Made by a program: the position numbers and the translations under genes. Source: Acetobacteraceae bacterium (lineage in GTDB: Bacteria; Pseudomonadota; Alphaproteobacteria; Acetobacterales; Acetobacteraceae). From it: 64,000 nucleotides of DNA. Position 1 is the first letter of the stretch. The number at the start of each line of letters is the position of its first letter. The stretch spans positions 1-64,000 of the forward strand of contig JANXTL010000026.1 of assembly GCA_025352375.1 (NCBI GenBank), written 5' to 3'. A model generated the notes under the pieces. That model saw only the letters and a program-made list of their open reading frames with translations. It was not told the DNA's origin and made no database searches. This document shows positions 38,903 to 47,688 of this stretch, in pieces.

Positions 38903-40242
38903 AAAGTCAGCCAGGCGAACACCAGGAGGGTGTTGTTGGCGCCGGCACGCCGGCCGTTGCCGTCGTAGTTGGAAGTGCCGCCGTCGAACTGGGTATAGGC
39001 GATGTATTGCGCGCCCACCTTCAGATTGACCCACGGGTTGGCCCAGGACTCGGCCTTACCGAACGGCACCCAGTCCACTTCCGCGATAAAGGCGTTGGAG
39101 TTGGGCTTGCCGTTGGCGGTGCCATAGGCAGGGTTCAGGGAGCCAAAGGTATTCTGCCAACCCAATGTCACGCCGTAAGTGTTCTGATACCAGTACGACA
39201 CATTGGCCCGGATCTGGTTCAGCGAGAACGTGCCGCCGCCGCCCGAGGCATTCAGCTTCTGGTCCTCGTGCATGTAGATGCCCTGCACCGTTACAATGTG
39301 AGTACCATCGCCGAGGAACTGGTAGCTGGCGTCGAAGGCATAGTCGCTATAGCGGTCCTGCCCATTCATGCCGCTGGACTGGAACGGAATGCCGGTCGGC
39401 GGATTGACGTCCGCGCGCATGAACAACGCGCCCACATGTGCCGATTGATTGTTCCATTGGTGCTCGTAGGCGATGCGCGCATAGGGCGCCGCGCCCGCGA
39501 TGGCCCCGTGCGGCGCGCTCAGATCGTTACCCCATCGGGCGAGCGTCCAGCCGCTGGGCGTGGTGTAGGCGCCGGCTTCCACATACAATGCGCTATCCAG
39601 CCACACATAGGCCGTGTAGCCGACCGATTTGTTAGCGAACGCCCCGGCCAGCATGGGCTGCGCCGCCGGGGTCGGCGCCAGGGCCGAGGCAATGAACGGG
39701 AAACCCCAGGCCGGGGTGGTGTTATAGGGGTCCTGCACCGTTGGATTGGTGTTGACCGTGATGCCGACGCGCAGATCGTGGCTACCCACGGTGAAACTCG
39801 TGGTGAACGGCCGCAGGTCGGTGTTATCCACATGGAATGTATTGTCCACCGGGGAATACGTCAGCTGTACGAAGCCGCCGTTGTAGTCGCTGATCCGCCC
39901 GGCGAGGAACACGCTGATCTGGTCCAGGGAGTAGTTGTTATTGACGTCGTAATGCTGCGGCGCGGCCGGCAGATCCTGGCGGGTATTGGTGAACGACGTT
40001 AACACCATCACCGACAGCGGCACTTTCGAAGCCCAGCCCTCGCCGCCGCCCTGCGTGTAACCGCCGATTTTGAATGCCCGCCCGAACGGCGTCAGTTGCG
40101 GCCCGAATGAGCCCACATGGCACATCGTGCAAGGCTGTCCCGTTTGCGCCCCGAAGCTCGGCACCGCCTCCGCTGCCCTGGGTGTGACAAGAGCCGCCGC
40201 GATCGCGAGCCCCGCAACGACCATTCTTGGTTTGTAGATCAT
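38899..40242 (-). CDS. putative outer-membrane cytochrome-porin fusion (single CXXCH plus beta-barrel-like region)
   Basis: signal peptide; VPSFGAQTGQPCTMCHVGSFGPQLTPFGRAFKIGGY then aromatic/Gly-rich alternating strands ending in F. Confidence 0.65.
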   Translation of the reverse strand: MIYKPRMVVAGLAIAAALVTPRAAEAVPSFGAQTGQPCTMCHVGSFGPQLTPFGRAFKIGGYTQGGGEGWASKVPLSVMVLTSFTNTRQDLPAAPQHYDVNNNYSLDQISVFLAGRISDYNGGFVQLTYSPVDNTFHVDNTDLRPFTTSFTVGSHDLRVGITVNTNPTVQDPYNTTPAWGFPFIASALAPTPAAQPMLAGAFANKSVGYTAYVWLDSALYVEAGAYTTPSGWTLARWGNDLSAPHGAIAGAAPYARIAYEHQWNNQSAHVGALFMRADVNPPTGIPFQSSGMNGQDRYSDYAFDASYQFLGDGTHIVTVQGIYMHEDQKLNASGGGGTFSLNQIRANVSYWYQNTYGVTLGWQNTFGSLNPAYGTANGKPNSNAFIAEVDWVPFGKAESWANPWVNLKVGAQYIAYTQFDGGTSNYDGNGRRAGANNTLLVFAWLTF

Positions 40243-40356
40243 TTTTTTGCTCCTCCAGGCCAACGAGCAAAACTTGACCCAAGGCGCTATACTTCGCATT
40301 GACATAAATCAATGAACAAGCCTAGGCAATAGGGGATGGCCCATCGCTCAAGGCGG

Positions 40357-40399
40357 GCAACGCCGACTTCCCTATTTGAACACGGGGCGGGACATCCCC
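40357..40399 (+). repeat. 43-bp direct repeat, copy A (upstream of sensor kinase)
   Basis: gcaacgccgacttccctatttgaacacggggcgggacatcccc; 40/43 identical to copy B. Confidence 0.9.
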
Positions 40400-40425
40400 C
40401 TGAGTCGAAAAAGGATAAAGAACAA

Positions 40426-41628
40426 ATGAAAAGTATTGGCAATGTCTCGATTCATGATGTTCTCCTTCGGGGCGTGGTGGACTACGCCATCTATATGCTC
40501 GATCCCGAGGGCCGCGTGATAAGCTGGAACGTCGGTGCCGAGCGGATCAAGGGATACACCGCCGAGGAGATCATCGGGCAGCATTTTTCGCGCTTCTATA
40601 CCCAGGAGGATCGCGCAGGCGGCGTTCCCGCGAAGGCGCTGAGGACCGCAATCGAAAGCGGCCACTACACCGACGAGGCGTGGCGCTGCCGGAAGGACGG
40701 CAGCCGCTTCTGGGCCAGCGTGGTGATCGCTCCCATCCACGAAAACGGAACGCTGGTCGGTTTCGCCAAGGTCACACGCGACCTAACCGAGCGCCAGCAC
40801 CAAATCGCGGCTGAAATAGCCTTGCGCGACGAGCGCAGCAACGCGGCTGAAATGGCCTTGCGCGACGAGCGCAGCAACGCGGAACTGCGGGACCAGTTCA
40901 TCGCTATTCTCGGGCATGATCTACGCAATCCCCTCGCGGCCATGGTCTCCGGGACGCAGCTTCTGCTGAAGATGCCCCTGAACGACCGCGCGGCGGAGGT
41001 GGTTCGCCTGATGGATGACAGCGGGCGGCGGATGTCGGAACTGATCGACAGCGTGCTGGATTTCGCGCGGGGCCGTCTTGGCGGCGACTTTCCCTTGAGC
41101 CGCACCGCCGATCGACCCATCGAACCGACGCTGCGCCAGGTCATCGCCGAACTGAATGCCAGCGCGCGGGATCGGGCCGTCGAAGCGGAATTCGATCTGG
41201 CCGAGCCGGTCAATTGCGACCATGGCCGGATCGGCCAGCTTTTCTCGAATCTTTTGGGCAATGCCATAACCCATGGCTCGGCGACCCGGCCCATCCATGT
41301 GCGGGCCATCAGTGGCGCGGGCATCTTCCAGCTTTCCGTCGCCAGCGCCGGTGAGGCGATCCCGGCGGCTGCAATGGAGCGACTCTTCCAGCCTTTCTTC
41401 CGCGCCGCCCTCCGGCCGAGCCGGGAAGGACTGGGACTGGGACTCTACATAGCCCATAAGATCGCGACGGCTCATGGCGGCACGCTCGACGTTGAGTCCA
41501 CGCCGGAGGAAACCCGCTTTACCTTTCGAATGCCTAACGGTTTACCTTCTACCTATAATAGACCTGTTGCGAAAGTCCAAACCTTGCCGCGCGGTACCGG
41601 CCCGATCCTCAGTATCGTGGCGGCTTGA
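40426..41628 (+). CDS. PAS domain-containing sensor histidine kinase
   Basis: PAS region; H-box FIAILGHDLRNPLAAM; N-box QLFSNLLGNAITHG; GLGLGLYIAHKIATAHGG. Confidence 0.94.
   Translation: MKSIGNVSIHDVLLRGVVDYAIYMLDPEGRVISWNVGAERIKGYTAEEIIGQHFSRFYTQEDRAGGVPAKALRTAIESGHYTDEAWRCRKDGSRFWASVVIAPIHENGTLVGFAKVTRDLTERQHQIAAEIALRDERSNAAEMALRDERSNAELRDQFIAILGHDLRNPLAAMVSGTQLLLKMPLNDRAAEVVRLMDDSGRRMSELIDSVLDFARGRLGGDFPLSRTADRPIEPTLRQVIAELNASARDRAVEAEFDLAEPVNCDHGRIGQLFSNLLGNAITHGSATRPIHVRAISGAGIFQLSVASAGEAIPAAAMERLFQPFFRAALRPSREGLGLGLYIAHKIATAHGGTLDVESTPEETRFTFRMPNGLPSTYNRPVAKVQTLPRGTGPILSIVAA
40810..40881 (+). repeat. 36-bp (12-codon) tandem duplication in the PAS-HisKA linker
   Basis: gctgaaatagccttgcgcgacgagcgcagcaacgcg x2 with 1 mismatch; AEIALRDERSNA/AEMALRDERSNA. 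Confidence 0.96.
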
Positions 41629-41745
41629 CCGGTCACGGCGCGATGGATTCGTAAGGCTTCCTTCCCTGTGAAGGAGCCGAGTCCATGGGCCACCTGTTTT
41701 CCGCCGCCCGCCTGCGCCGGAGCCCGAGCTTCCAGCGCCTGACGA

Positions 41746-41788
41746 GCAACGCCGACTTCCTTATTTCAACATGGGGCGGGACATCCCC
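41746..41788 (+). repeat. 43-bp direct repeat, copy B (downstream of sensor kinase)
   Basis: gcaacgccgacttccttatttcaacatggggcgggacatcccc. Confidence 0.9.
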
Positions 41789-41794
41789 AAGGAA

Positions 41795-41815
41795 ATTATC
41801 TATCCGATAGATAAT
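41795..41815. promoter_or_regulatory. AT-rich perfect palindrome
   Basis: attatctat-ccg-atagataat, 9-bp arms. Confidence 0.4.
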
Positions 41816-41892
41816 AAGGAGCGGTGACCTTTTGCTTTTGGCACCTTGGTTTCTTTTGGTATGAACCTTCGACCGATGCCGTTTCCTTTTTT

Positions 41893-41923
41893 CGTCATGG
41901 CCAGGCTTGTCCCGGACATGACG
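41893..41923. repeat. palindromic intergenic unit
   Basis: cgtcatggccaggcttgtcccggacatgacg; resembles palindromic intergenic units widespread in Alphaproteobacteria. Confidence 0.5.
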
Positions 41924-42048
41924 AGTTTGGAGCATGCCGCCAACGAGTCAAAGGTTCGGCCGTTCGGGTCGGGGAATATCTGAAATTGAAATTGCAGCGA
42001 TGCATGCATGACAAGGCGGCGGAAGGCGCTTCGCTTCCGCCGCATCGA

Positions 42049-42426
42049 TTATTTCAAGGTGGAAAGATAGGCTATTAGATCCCGTCGCTTCTGATCGTCT
42101 TTCAGACCGGCGTAGCTCATGGTCGTATTAACAACGGTAGCGCGCGGATTGACCAAATAGCGATCCAGGGTCACCACATCCCACGTCAAACCTGAGTTCT
42201 TGTTGGCATCGGAGTAGTGGAAATTCGGCACCGTCCCGGCCGTGCGCCCGACGATCCCGGCCAGCGCGGGCCCGATCTTATTTTTGCCCGGCGCAATGTC
42301 GTGGCAAATCGCGCAGTCGTGCTTGAATACCGCCTGCCCCGCTTCGGCGCTTTGCGCATTTCCCGGAGCGGTGGACAGCGAAAAACAACCAACGGCAACT
42401 GCGATCGCGACAATGCAACGATTCAT
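42049..42426 (-). CDS. class I cytochrome c (c2-like)
   Basis: signal peptide, CAICH, distal Met region TTMSYAGLKDDQKRRDLIAYL. Confidence 0.94.
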   Translation of the reverse strand: MNRCIVAIAVAVGCFSLSTAPGNAQSAEAGQAVFKHDCAICHDIAPGKNKIGPALAGIVGRTAGTVPNFHYSDANKNSGLTWDVVTLDRYLVNPRATVVNTTMSYAGLKDDQKRRDLIAYLSTLK

Positions 42427-42547
42427 GAGAGCATCCAGTCTGTTAACCTAGACGCACCATACGCCCATTCTTCCTGTCCCGCAACACATTCCAAACAGGT
42501 TTCATATGCAACGCTGACCGGAAGCCCGGGGAGAAATTGGCGCGGCG

Positions 42548-42736
42548 TTACCAGCGGTCGCGATCGTGGTGGCGATACCCCCATCCGCCACCATATCCGC
42601 CATATCCGCCGCCATAGTAGTACCCGCGCTCGCGGCCATAGCCATAGCCATAGCCATAGCCGGGATCGACGATGCAGCCGCCAAGCAACAACGCGAGGCC
42701 TAAAGCGATCAACGGCAAAACGGTGAAACGGCGCAT
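42548..42736 (-). CDS. small Gly/Tyr-rich lipoprotein
   Basis: MRRFTVLPLIALGLALLLGGCIVDPGYGYGYGYGRERGYYYGGGYGG; lipobox LLGGC. Confidence 0.7.
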   Translation of the reverse strand: MRRFTVLPLIALGLALLLGGCIVDPGYGYGYGYGRERGYYYGGGYGGYGGGWGYRHHDRDRW

Positions 42737-42887
42737 TGTGAAATCTCCAGTGAGCCAGCGAAGGGACCATCATCGACCGAAAACAAGGCCGAAGCATGAC
42801 ACGCTCGTGGCGCCAGTATGGCACGCGGACGTTGTTTCGCCACGATTATATGCCATTTAAACCAGTAGGACCTGATGGACGACTCAG

Positions 42888-45128
42888 ATGCTCATGCAAA
42901 CCGCGACCTTCCGCCTCACCGCCGCTCTGACCACCGCCGCTTTGTTGTTAGGCAGCACGGCGATGTCCCTGCCGGCATGGGCGCAACAGCCAACGCAACC
43001 CTTCCAGGTCCAGCCGCCTCAAAACGGGCCGGACCCTAACGCGCCAAACCAAAACGCCGTCGATCCGCCGGGCCGGGTCGGGCGTCTGGTCACCGCCAGC
43101 GGGGCCGTGTCCTACCACACGGCGGGCGATACCCAGTGGACGCCGGCTTCGATGAACTTCCCGGTGGCCTCCGGCAGCTCCTTTTGGACCGAACCGAATG
43201 CCCTGGCGGTGTTGGAATTGTCCGCGAGCCGCGTTTCCCTGGCCGGCGGGACCGAGGTCGATATCGTTAGCCTCGACGCCAGAGGATTGCTGGCCACCCT
43301 GACCCAGGGGGAGGTGCTGCTTCGCCCGCGTTCCCTGGAATCTGGGGAAATCTGGACGCTGGTCACGCCCCGCGGGACGGTCACGACGTCGCATGCCGGC
43401 CGGATCGCAGTGATCGCTGGCGACACAGCCTCCCCCACCATTGTGTCGGTGCTCGAAGGTGAGGCGACCATCACCGGTCCCGGCCTGTCGCAAACGCTGA
43501 CGGCTGGGCAGGCGGCAACGATCACCGGGACCGACCCGCTGGAGATCGCCATTGGACCCGCCCAGGCGGATGCGTTCGTGCTCGCCCAACAGGCCCGCGA
43601 CCGGCCGCCGCTGCCGCCCCCGGCGTCGCTGCGGTCGGTGCCGCCCCCGCCGGGCATCGCCAGATTGCCCGGCGGAAACGAACTTCAGGCCTATGGTGCC
43701 TGGAACAACGATCAGGAGTACGGACAGGTTTGGTACCCGTCGGTCGATCCGACCTGGGTGCCCTACCGGCAAGGTCATTGGGCCTTCATCGCGCCATGGG
43801 GCTGGACCTGGGTGGACGATGCACCCTGGGGTTTCGCACCGTTCCATTACGGCCGCTGGGTCGAACTGCGGGGACGCTGGTGTTGGACGCCCGGGTTCGA
43901 TCGCGAACGCCGTGAATTTTACCCGATTTACGCCCCAGCCCTGGTCGCGTTCATCGGCTTCGGCGGCGGCGGATCCATCGGCTGGGTGCCGCTCGGACCG
44001 CGTGAGCCTTACCGGCCGTGGTATAACGCATCGCCGGGCTATGTCGGTGCACTGAACGGCAACCGGCCGATCACGATTATTAACAATATCAATTTCGTCA
44101 ATCGGCGCGTCGCGACGCAGGTTCCGACCGACGTCATGATCGCGTCCCGCCCCATCCGCGGTATCGGGCAACCGATCGGTGCGCAGACGCTCGCAACGTC
44201 ACTCCCGATTTCGGGGTTGCACCCCATCCAGCCTGTCGCGACCACCGCTGGCATCACACCCGCGACCGCGCAGAATCTGCATCTGACGCCGGCCCCGACA
44301 GGTGCGGTGCATGCCCCGGGCCCGGTCATCCTTGCCCACCCGGCGACAACAACGAGTACGACGGTCCCGGGTTTGCGCCCGCCGTCACCCGTGATCCCGG
44401 GGTCCGCGCCGATCGCACCGCAAGTACCGGGGTCACAGCCCCCGGTCGGCGGGCCGCCGCAAACCGGGCAGCAGCTCACGACGCCGACCGGCCTACCACG
44501 TCCGCTACCGCTTGGTTCGCAACCTCCGGTCGGCGGACCGCAGCTCACGACGCCGACGGGCCTGCCACGTCCGCTATCGCCTGGTTCGCAGACCCCCGTC
44601 GGCGGGCCGCCGCAAACCGGACCGCAGCTCACGACGCCGACGGGCCTGCCACGTCCGCTATCGCCTGGTTCGCAACCCCCGGTCGGCGGACCGCCGCATA
44701 CCGGACCGCAATTCGCCACGCCGCAGGGCGCGCAGCAGCCGCCGCCAACCGCGCCGCCGGTCGTGACTCGTCCCACGCCGCAGTTCACACCTCCGCCGCC
44801 GGTCGTGACTCGTCCCACGCCGCAGTTCGCGCCTCAGCCGCCGGTCGTGACTCGTCCCGCGCCGCAGTTCGTGGCACCCGTGCAACACTTCCAGCAGCCA
44901 CCGCCACCACAGGTTCATGCTGCGCCGCCGCCGCAACCGCAACCGCAGGTTCATGCTGCGCCACCGCCGCCGCCGCAACCGCAGGTTCGTGCTGCGCCAC
45001 CGCCGCCGCCGCAACCGCAACCGCAGGTTCGTGCTGCGCCACCGCCGCCGCCACCACCGCAGGTTCATGCTGCACCGCCGCCACCGGCCGCCCCGCCGCC
45101 GCGCCAAAAGCGGCCAGGGGAGCCTTAA
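42888..45128 (+). CDS. exported FecR/DUF6600-like protein with repetitive Pro-rich C-terminus
   Basis: signal peptide; FecR-like region; WVDDAPWGFAPFHYGRWVELRGRWCWTPG; Pro/Gln-rich tail. Confidence 0.87.
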   Translation: MLMQTATFRLTAALTTAALLLGSTAMSLPAWAQQPTQPFQVQPPQNGPDPNAPNQNAVDPPGRVGRLVTASGAVSYHTAGDTQWTPASMNFPVASGSSFWTEPNALAVLELSASRVSLAGGTEVDIVSLDARGLLATLTQGEVLLRPRSLESGEIWTLVTPRGTVTTSHAGRIAVIAGDTASPTIVSVLEGEATITGPGLSQTLTAGQAATITGTDPLEIAIGPAQADAFVLAQQARDRPPLPPPASLRSVPPPPGIARLPGGNELQAYGAWNNDQEYGQVWYPSVDPTWVPYRQGHWAFIAPWGWTWVDDAPWGFAPFHYGRWVELRGRWCWTPGFDRERREFYPIYAPALVAFIGFGGGGSIGWVPLGPREPYRPWYNASPGYVGALNGNRPITIINNINFVNRRVATQVPTDVMIASRPIRGIGQPIGAQTLATSLPISGLHPIQPVATTAGITPATAQNLHLTPAPTGAVHAPGPVILAHPATTTSTTVPGLRPPSPVIPGSAPIAPQVPGSQPPVGGPPQTGQQLTTPTGLPRPLPLGSQPPVGGPQLTTPTGLPRPLSPGSQTPVGGPPQTGPQLTTPTGLPRPLSPGSQPPVGGPPHTGPQFATPQGAQQPPPTAPPVVTRPTPQFTPPPPVVTRPTPQFAPQPPVVTRPAPQFVAPVQHFQQPPPPQVHAAPPPQPQPQVHAAPPPPPQPQVRAAPPPPPQPQPQVRAAPPPPPPPQVHAAPPPPAAPPPRQKRPGEP
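44430..45105 (+). repeat. three consecutive coding tandem-repeat blocks
   Basis: ~84-bp units GSQPPVGGPPQTGPQLTTPTGLPRPLSP (44430-44726), 42-bp units PPVVTRPTPQFTPP (44754-44879), then QVHAAPPPPPQP units. Confidence 0.92.
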
Positions 45129-45131
45129 CGC

Positions 45132-45188
45132 AACTCTTTAACCCCCCACGCTTTAACCCCTCACGATTAACCCCTCACGCTTTAACCC
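45132..45188 (-). repeat. degenerate 14-15 bp tandem repeats at gene 3' end
   Basis: tttaaccccccacgc / tttaacccctcacga / ttaacccctcacgc / tttaaccctgggc. Confidence 0.8.
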
Positions 45189-46218
45189 TGGGCATGACCT
45201 CGGCGGCGAAGCGGCGCATGTCCGCTTCGAAAGGCTGGAATTGGAGCATGAACAGCTCGATTCCAGCGGCGTGGAAGGCTTCGATACGCGCGGCGACCTG
45301 GTCGTAAGAACCGACCAAGCCTGCCGCCGTGCCGCCATTGCTGCCGACCCGCGGCGTTTTGCGCATCGTCGCCGCCATTACCGACGCCGCATCCGTATTC
45401 GCTTGCTGCACCGCTCGGATCGGCGCGTCCTTGGCCGCCAACGCGAACAAACGAACCAGATGCGCCTCCGCCTCGGCCTGCGTTTCACGCGCGATGACGA
45501 ACGCGCTAAGGCCATAGCGCAGCCTCGGGCCTGAACGCGGACGCGACGCGACATCGGCGATCAGCGCTTTCACATCTTCGAGAGGCTGGCCGTTGATGAA
45601 CCAAACATCGCCCTTATCGGCCACCAACTGGCGCGCCGGCATGGACTCGCCGCCAACATAGATTAGCGGGCGCGGCCGGAACGGATCGGCAGGGCGCAGC
45701 ATGTAATCGTCGACCTTGAAGCGTTCGCCGTTGACGGTCAGAGCCTCCCCGCGCATCAGGGGTTCGACGACCGAGATCCACTCGCGGCCGTAATCGTAGC
45801 GGGCGTCGTGTTCGGGGAAACCGATGCCGGCTTTCTCCAGTTCCGGCCGGTTCCAGGCGTTCACCAGATTGATCGCGAAGCGGCCGCGGCTAATGTGCTC
45901 GATCCCCAGCGCCATCTTGGCGAGCACCACCGGATGATACAGATACGGTTTGATCGCGGCGATGATTTCGATCTTGCAAGTCAAAGCCGCCAAAGCGGAG
46001 GCAGCGGTCCAGGCCTCGAGCTGGTCCTGCGGCGCATGGTGCGGGTTGACCGTGTGCTGCGCCACGAGAGTGCTGTCGAAGCCCAGCGCCTCGGCCTCCA
46101 GCACCAGCTTGCGGTTCCGTTCCCAGGACGCATCGTAGGGTTCGTCCGGGTCCTGTAGCGCGGCACGGCTGCCGTGCACCAGCGCCCAGACACCGAAACG
46201 AATGGGATGGGTGGGCAC
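45175..46218 (-). CDS. LLM class flavin-dependent oxidoreductase (SsuD-like)
   Basis: MPTHPIRFGVWALVHGSRA...; GRFAINLVNAWNRPE. Confidence 0.92.
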   Translation of the reverse strand: MPTHPIRFGVWALVHGSRAALQDPDEPYDASWERNRKLVLEAEALGFDSTLVAQHTVNPHHAPQDQLEAWTAASALAALTCKIEIIAAIKPYLYHPVVLAKMALGIEHISRGRFAINLVNAWNRPELEKAGIGFPEHDARYDYGREWISVVEPLMRGEALTVNGERFKVDDYMLRPADPFRPRPLIYVGGESMPARQLVADKGDVWFINGQPLEDVKALIADVASRPRSGPRLRYGLSAFVIARETQAEAEAHLVRLFALAAKDAPIRAVQQANTDAASVMAATMRKTPRVGSNGGTAAGLVGSYDQVAARIEAFHAAGIELFMLQFQPFEADMRRFAAEVMPRVKA

Positions 46219-46222
46219 GCCG

Positions 46223-46915
46223 TTATTCCTCCGCGATCAGTTGGGTCAGTTCGTCGGGCATGGTCAGCATTGGGTAATGTCCGGTGTCCAGCTCATGCCA
46301 TTTTGCTTTCAGCCGCGCGGCGGATCGCCGCACATGCGCCTCCCCGGGGTTGGGGGCCTGGCGACACCAGATTACCGTCGCCTTCCAGTCCATATCCCAG
46401 AAATCGCCGAGCCGGACGGGGATTTCGGAGGTCCCGGTGGGGTGTGGGGTGTAGCGGTCGAGCGCCCAGGATTTCGTTGCTGGATCGAGATCGGCGAACA
46501 GGCCGTTCGCCGCTTCCTCCCGGCTTGGCCCCGCGGCCATGGGGACGGGGCCGGTGTTGGGCGGACGTTTGACGATGTCGCGGGTACGCTCGCCATTATA
46601 CAACGCCAGTGCGTCCACCAGCACGAGGCGGGAAACCCGGTGCCGCATCCGTTCGGCGACACCGCACACGATCATGCCGCCGGAGCTGGTGCCGACCAGT
46701 ACGGTGTCATTGAGGTCCTCGAAAAACAGCATTTCCGAAATTTCATTAACGAACGTCGTCGTATCGATGCCGGGGCGGAGTTCGTTCCGGCGTTCGGCGC
46801 AGCCCAGCATGGTGGGCGCATGGACATTGTGCCCTGCCGCCCGCAGCCGGCTGGCGACGCGCTGCCAGATCCAGCCGCCCTGGTAGGAGCCATGGATCAG
46901 AACGAAATTCGTCAT
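46223..46915 (-). CDS. alpha/beta hydrolase
   Basis: FVLIHGSYQGGWIW; VGTSSGGMI nucleophile elbow. Confidence 0.92.
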   Translation of the reverse strand: MTNFVLIHGSYQGGWIWQRVASRLRAAGHNVHAPTMLGCAERRNELRPGIDTTTFVNEISEMLFFEDLNDTVLVGTSSGGMIVCGVAERMRHRVSRLVLVDALALYNGERTRDIVKRPPNTGPVPMAAGPSREEAANGLFADLDPATKSWALDRYTPHPTGTSEIPVRLGDFWDMDWKATVIWCRQAPNPGEAHVRRSAARLKAKWHELDTGHYPMLTMPDELTQLIAEE

Positions 46916-46929
46916 CTTCGTTTCCCCTT

Positions 46930-47583
46930 TTATGTCCAGCGCTGGAGCGCTTTTTCTCCCAGTTCCGTCAGCCGGTAGATGCCGCGTTCCACCCGCTCGA
47001 ACCAGCCGTAGACGTTGCGTTGCAGGATGGAGGCGGCGTCTTGTGCCACCGGCTTCAGGTCGCGCGGCTTTTTCGGACCTTCCCGCAACGCGGCGGCGCA
47101 GTCCAGGGCCTGCTGGCGGTAGGCGGTCATGATGGGCTGGCGGGTGGACCCGCCCTCGGTCGGGTCGCCGCGTCTTTTCGTGTGTTCGCTCAGCAGGCGC
47201 TTGCGTTCAGGCTTGTTGGGGCGGGGCCGGTAGGGTTCGGTTTGCACCAGGATGTCGACGCGCGACCGCGCCGGATCGACCGCCAGCAACCCGAAACCGA
47301 GCATCCGGCAGAGGCGATGTGCGCGCGTGTCCCGATCCCTGCCCTTTCGGGTGGCGGCAACCGCCAGCCACACATCGTCGGCGATGCGCATGCGCTCGAT
47401 GCCTTGCAGGACCAGTTCCAGCGAGAACGCATTTTTGAGTTCGCAAATGACCAGGACGGGCGGATCGCCATCGCGCACGGCCACCACATCGCAGCCGCGG
47501 ATTTCCCCCTTCACGGTGAAGCCTTGCGCTTCCAGGAAGGTTTTTATGGCGGGATAGAGGGAGGTTTCGGGCGCTTTCGGCAT
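46930..47583 (-). CDS. DUF2161-type PD-(D/E)XK family protein
   Basis: GEIRGCDVVAVRDGDPPVLVICELK. Confidence 0.85.
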   Translation of the reverse strand: MPKAPETSLYPAIKTFLEAQGFTVKGEIRGCDVVAVRDGDPPVLVICELKNAFSLELVLQGIERMRIADDVWLAVAATRKGRDRDTRAHRLCRMLGFGLLAVDPARSRVDILVQTEPYRPRPNKPERKRLLSEHTKRRGDPTEGGSTRQPIMTAYRQQALDCAAALREGPKKPRDLKPVAQDAASILQRNVYGWFERVERGIYRLTELGEKALQRWT

Positions 47584-47688
47584 GCTGGGCTATAGGCCGA
47601 GACGTTGGATCGACGCCATCGGCAGATAAAACCGGCCTGGATATCCAGCCAGATCAGGCAACCAACGGACGGCAGATCGCCGCACAAG

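Noticed and set aside
41560-41600. Sequence agacctgttgcgaaagtcc resembling an insertion-sequence terminus near the 3' end of the kinase
   Set aside because: No transposase remnant or matching inverted end found by eye; too weak to call a mobile element.
42948-44171. 407-aa minus-strand ORF
   Set aside because: Antisense to the FecR/DUF6600-like gene; no recognisable motifs.
44430-45105. Possible CRISPR-like array
   Set aside because: Repeats are contiguous, coding, in-frame and Pro-rich with no spacers.
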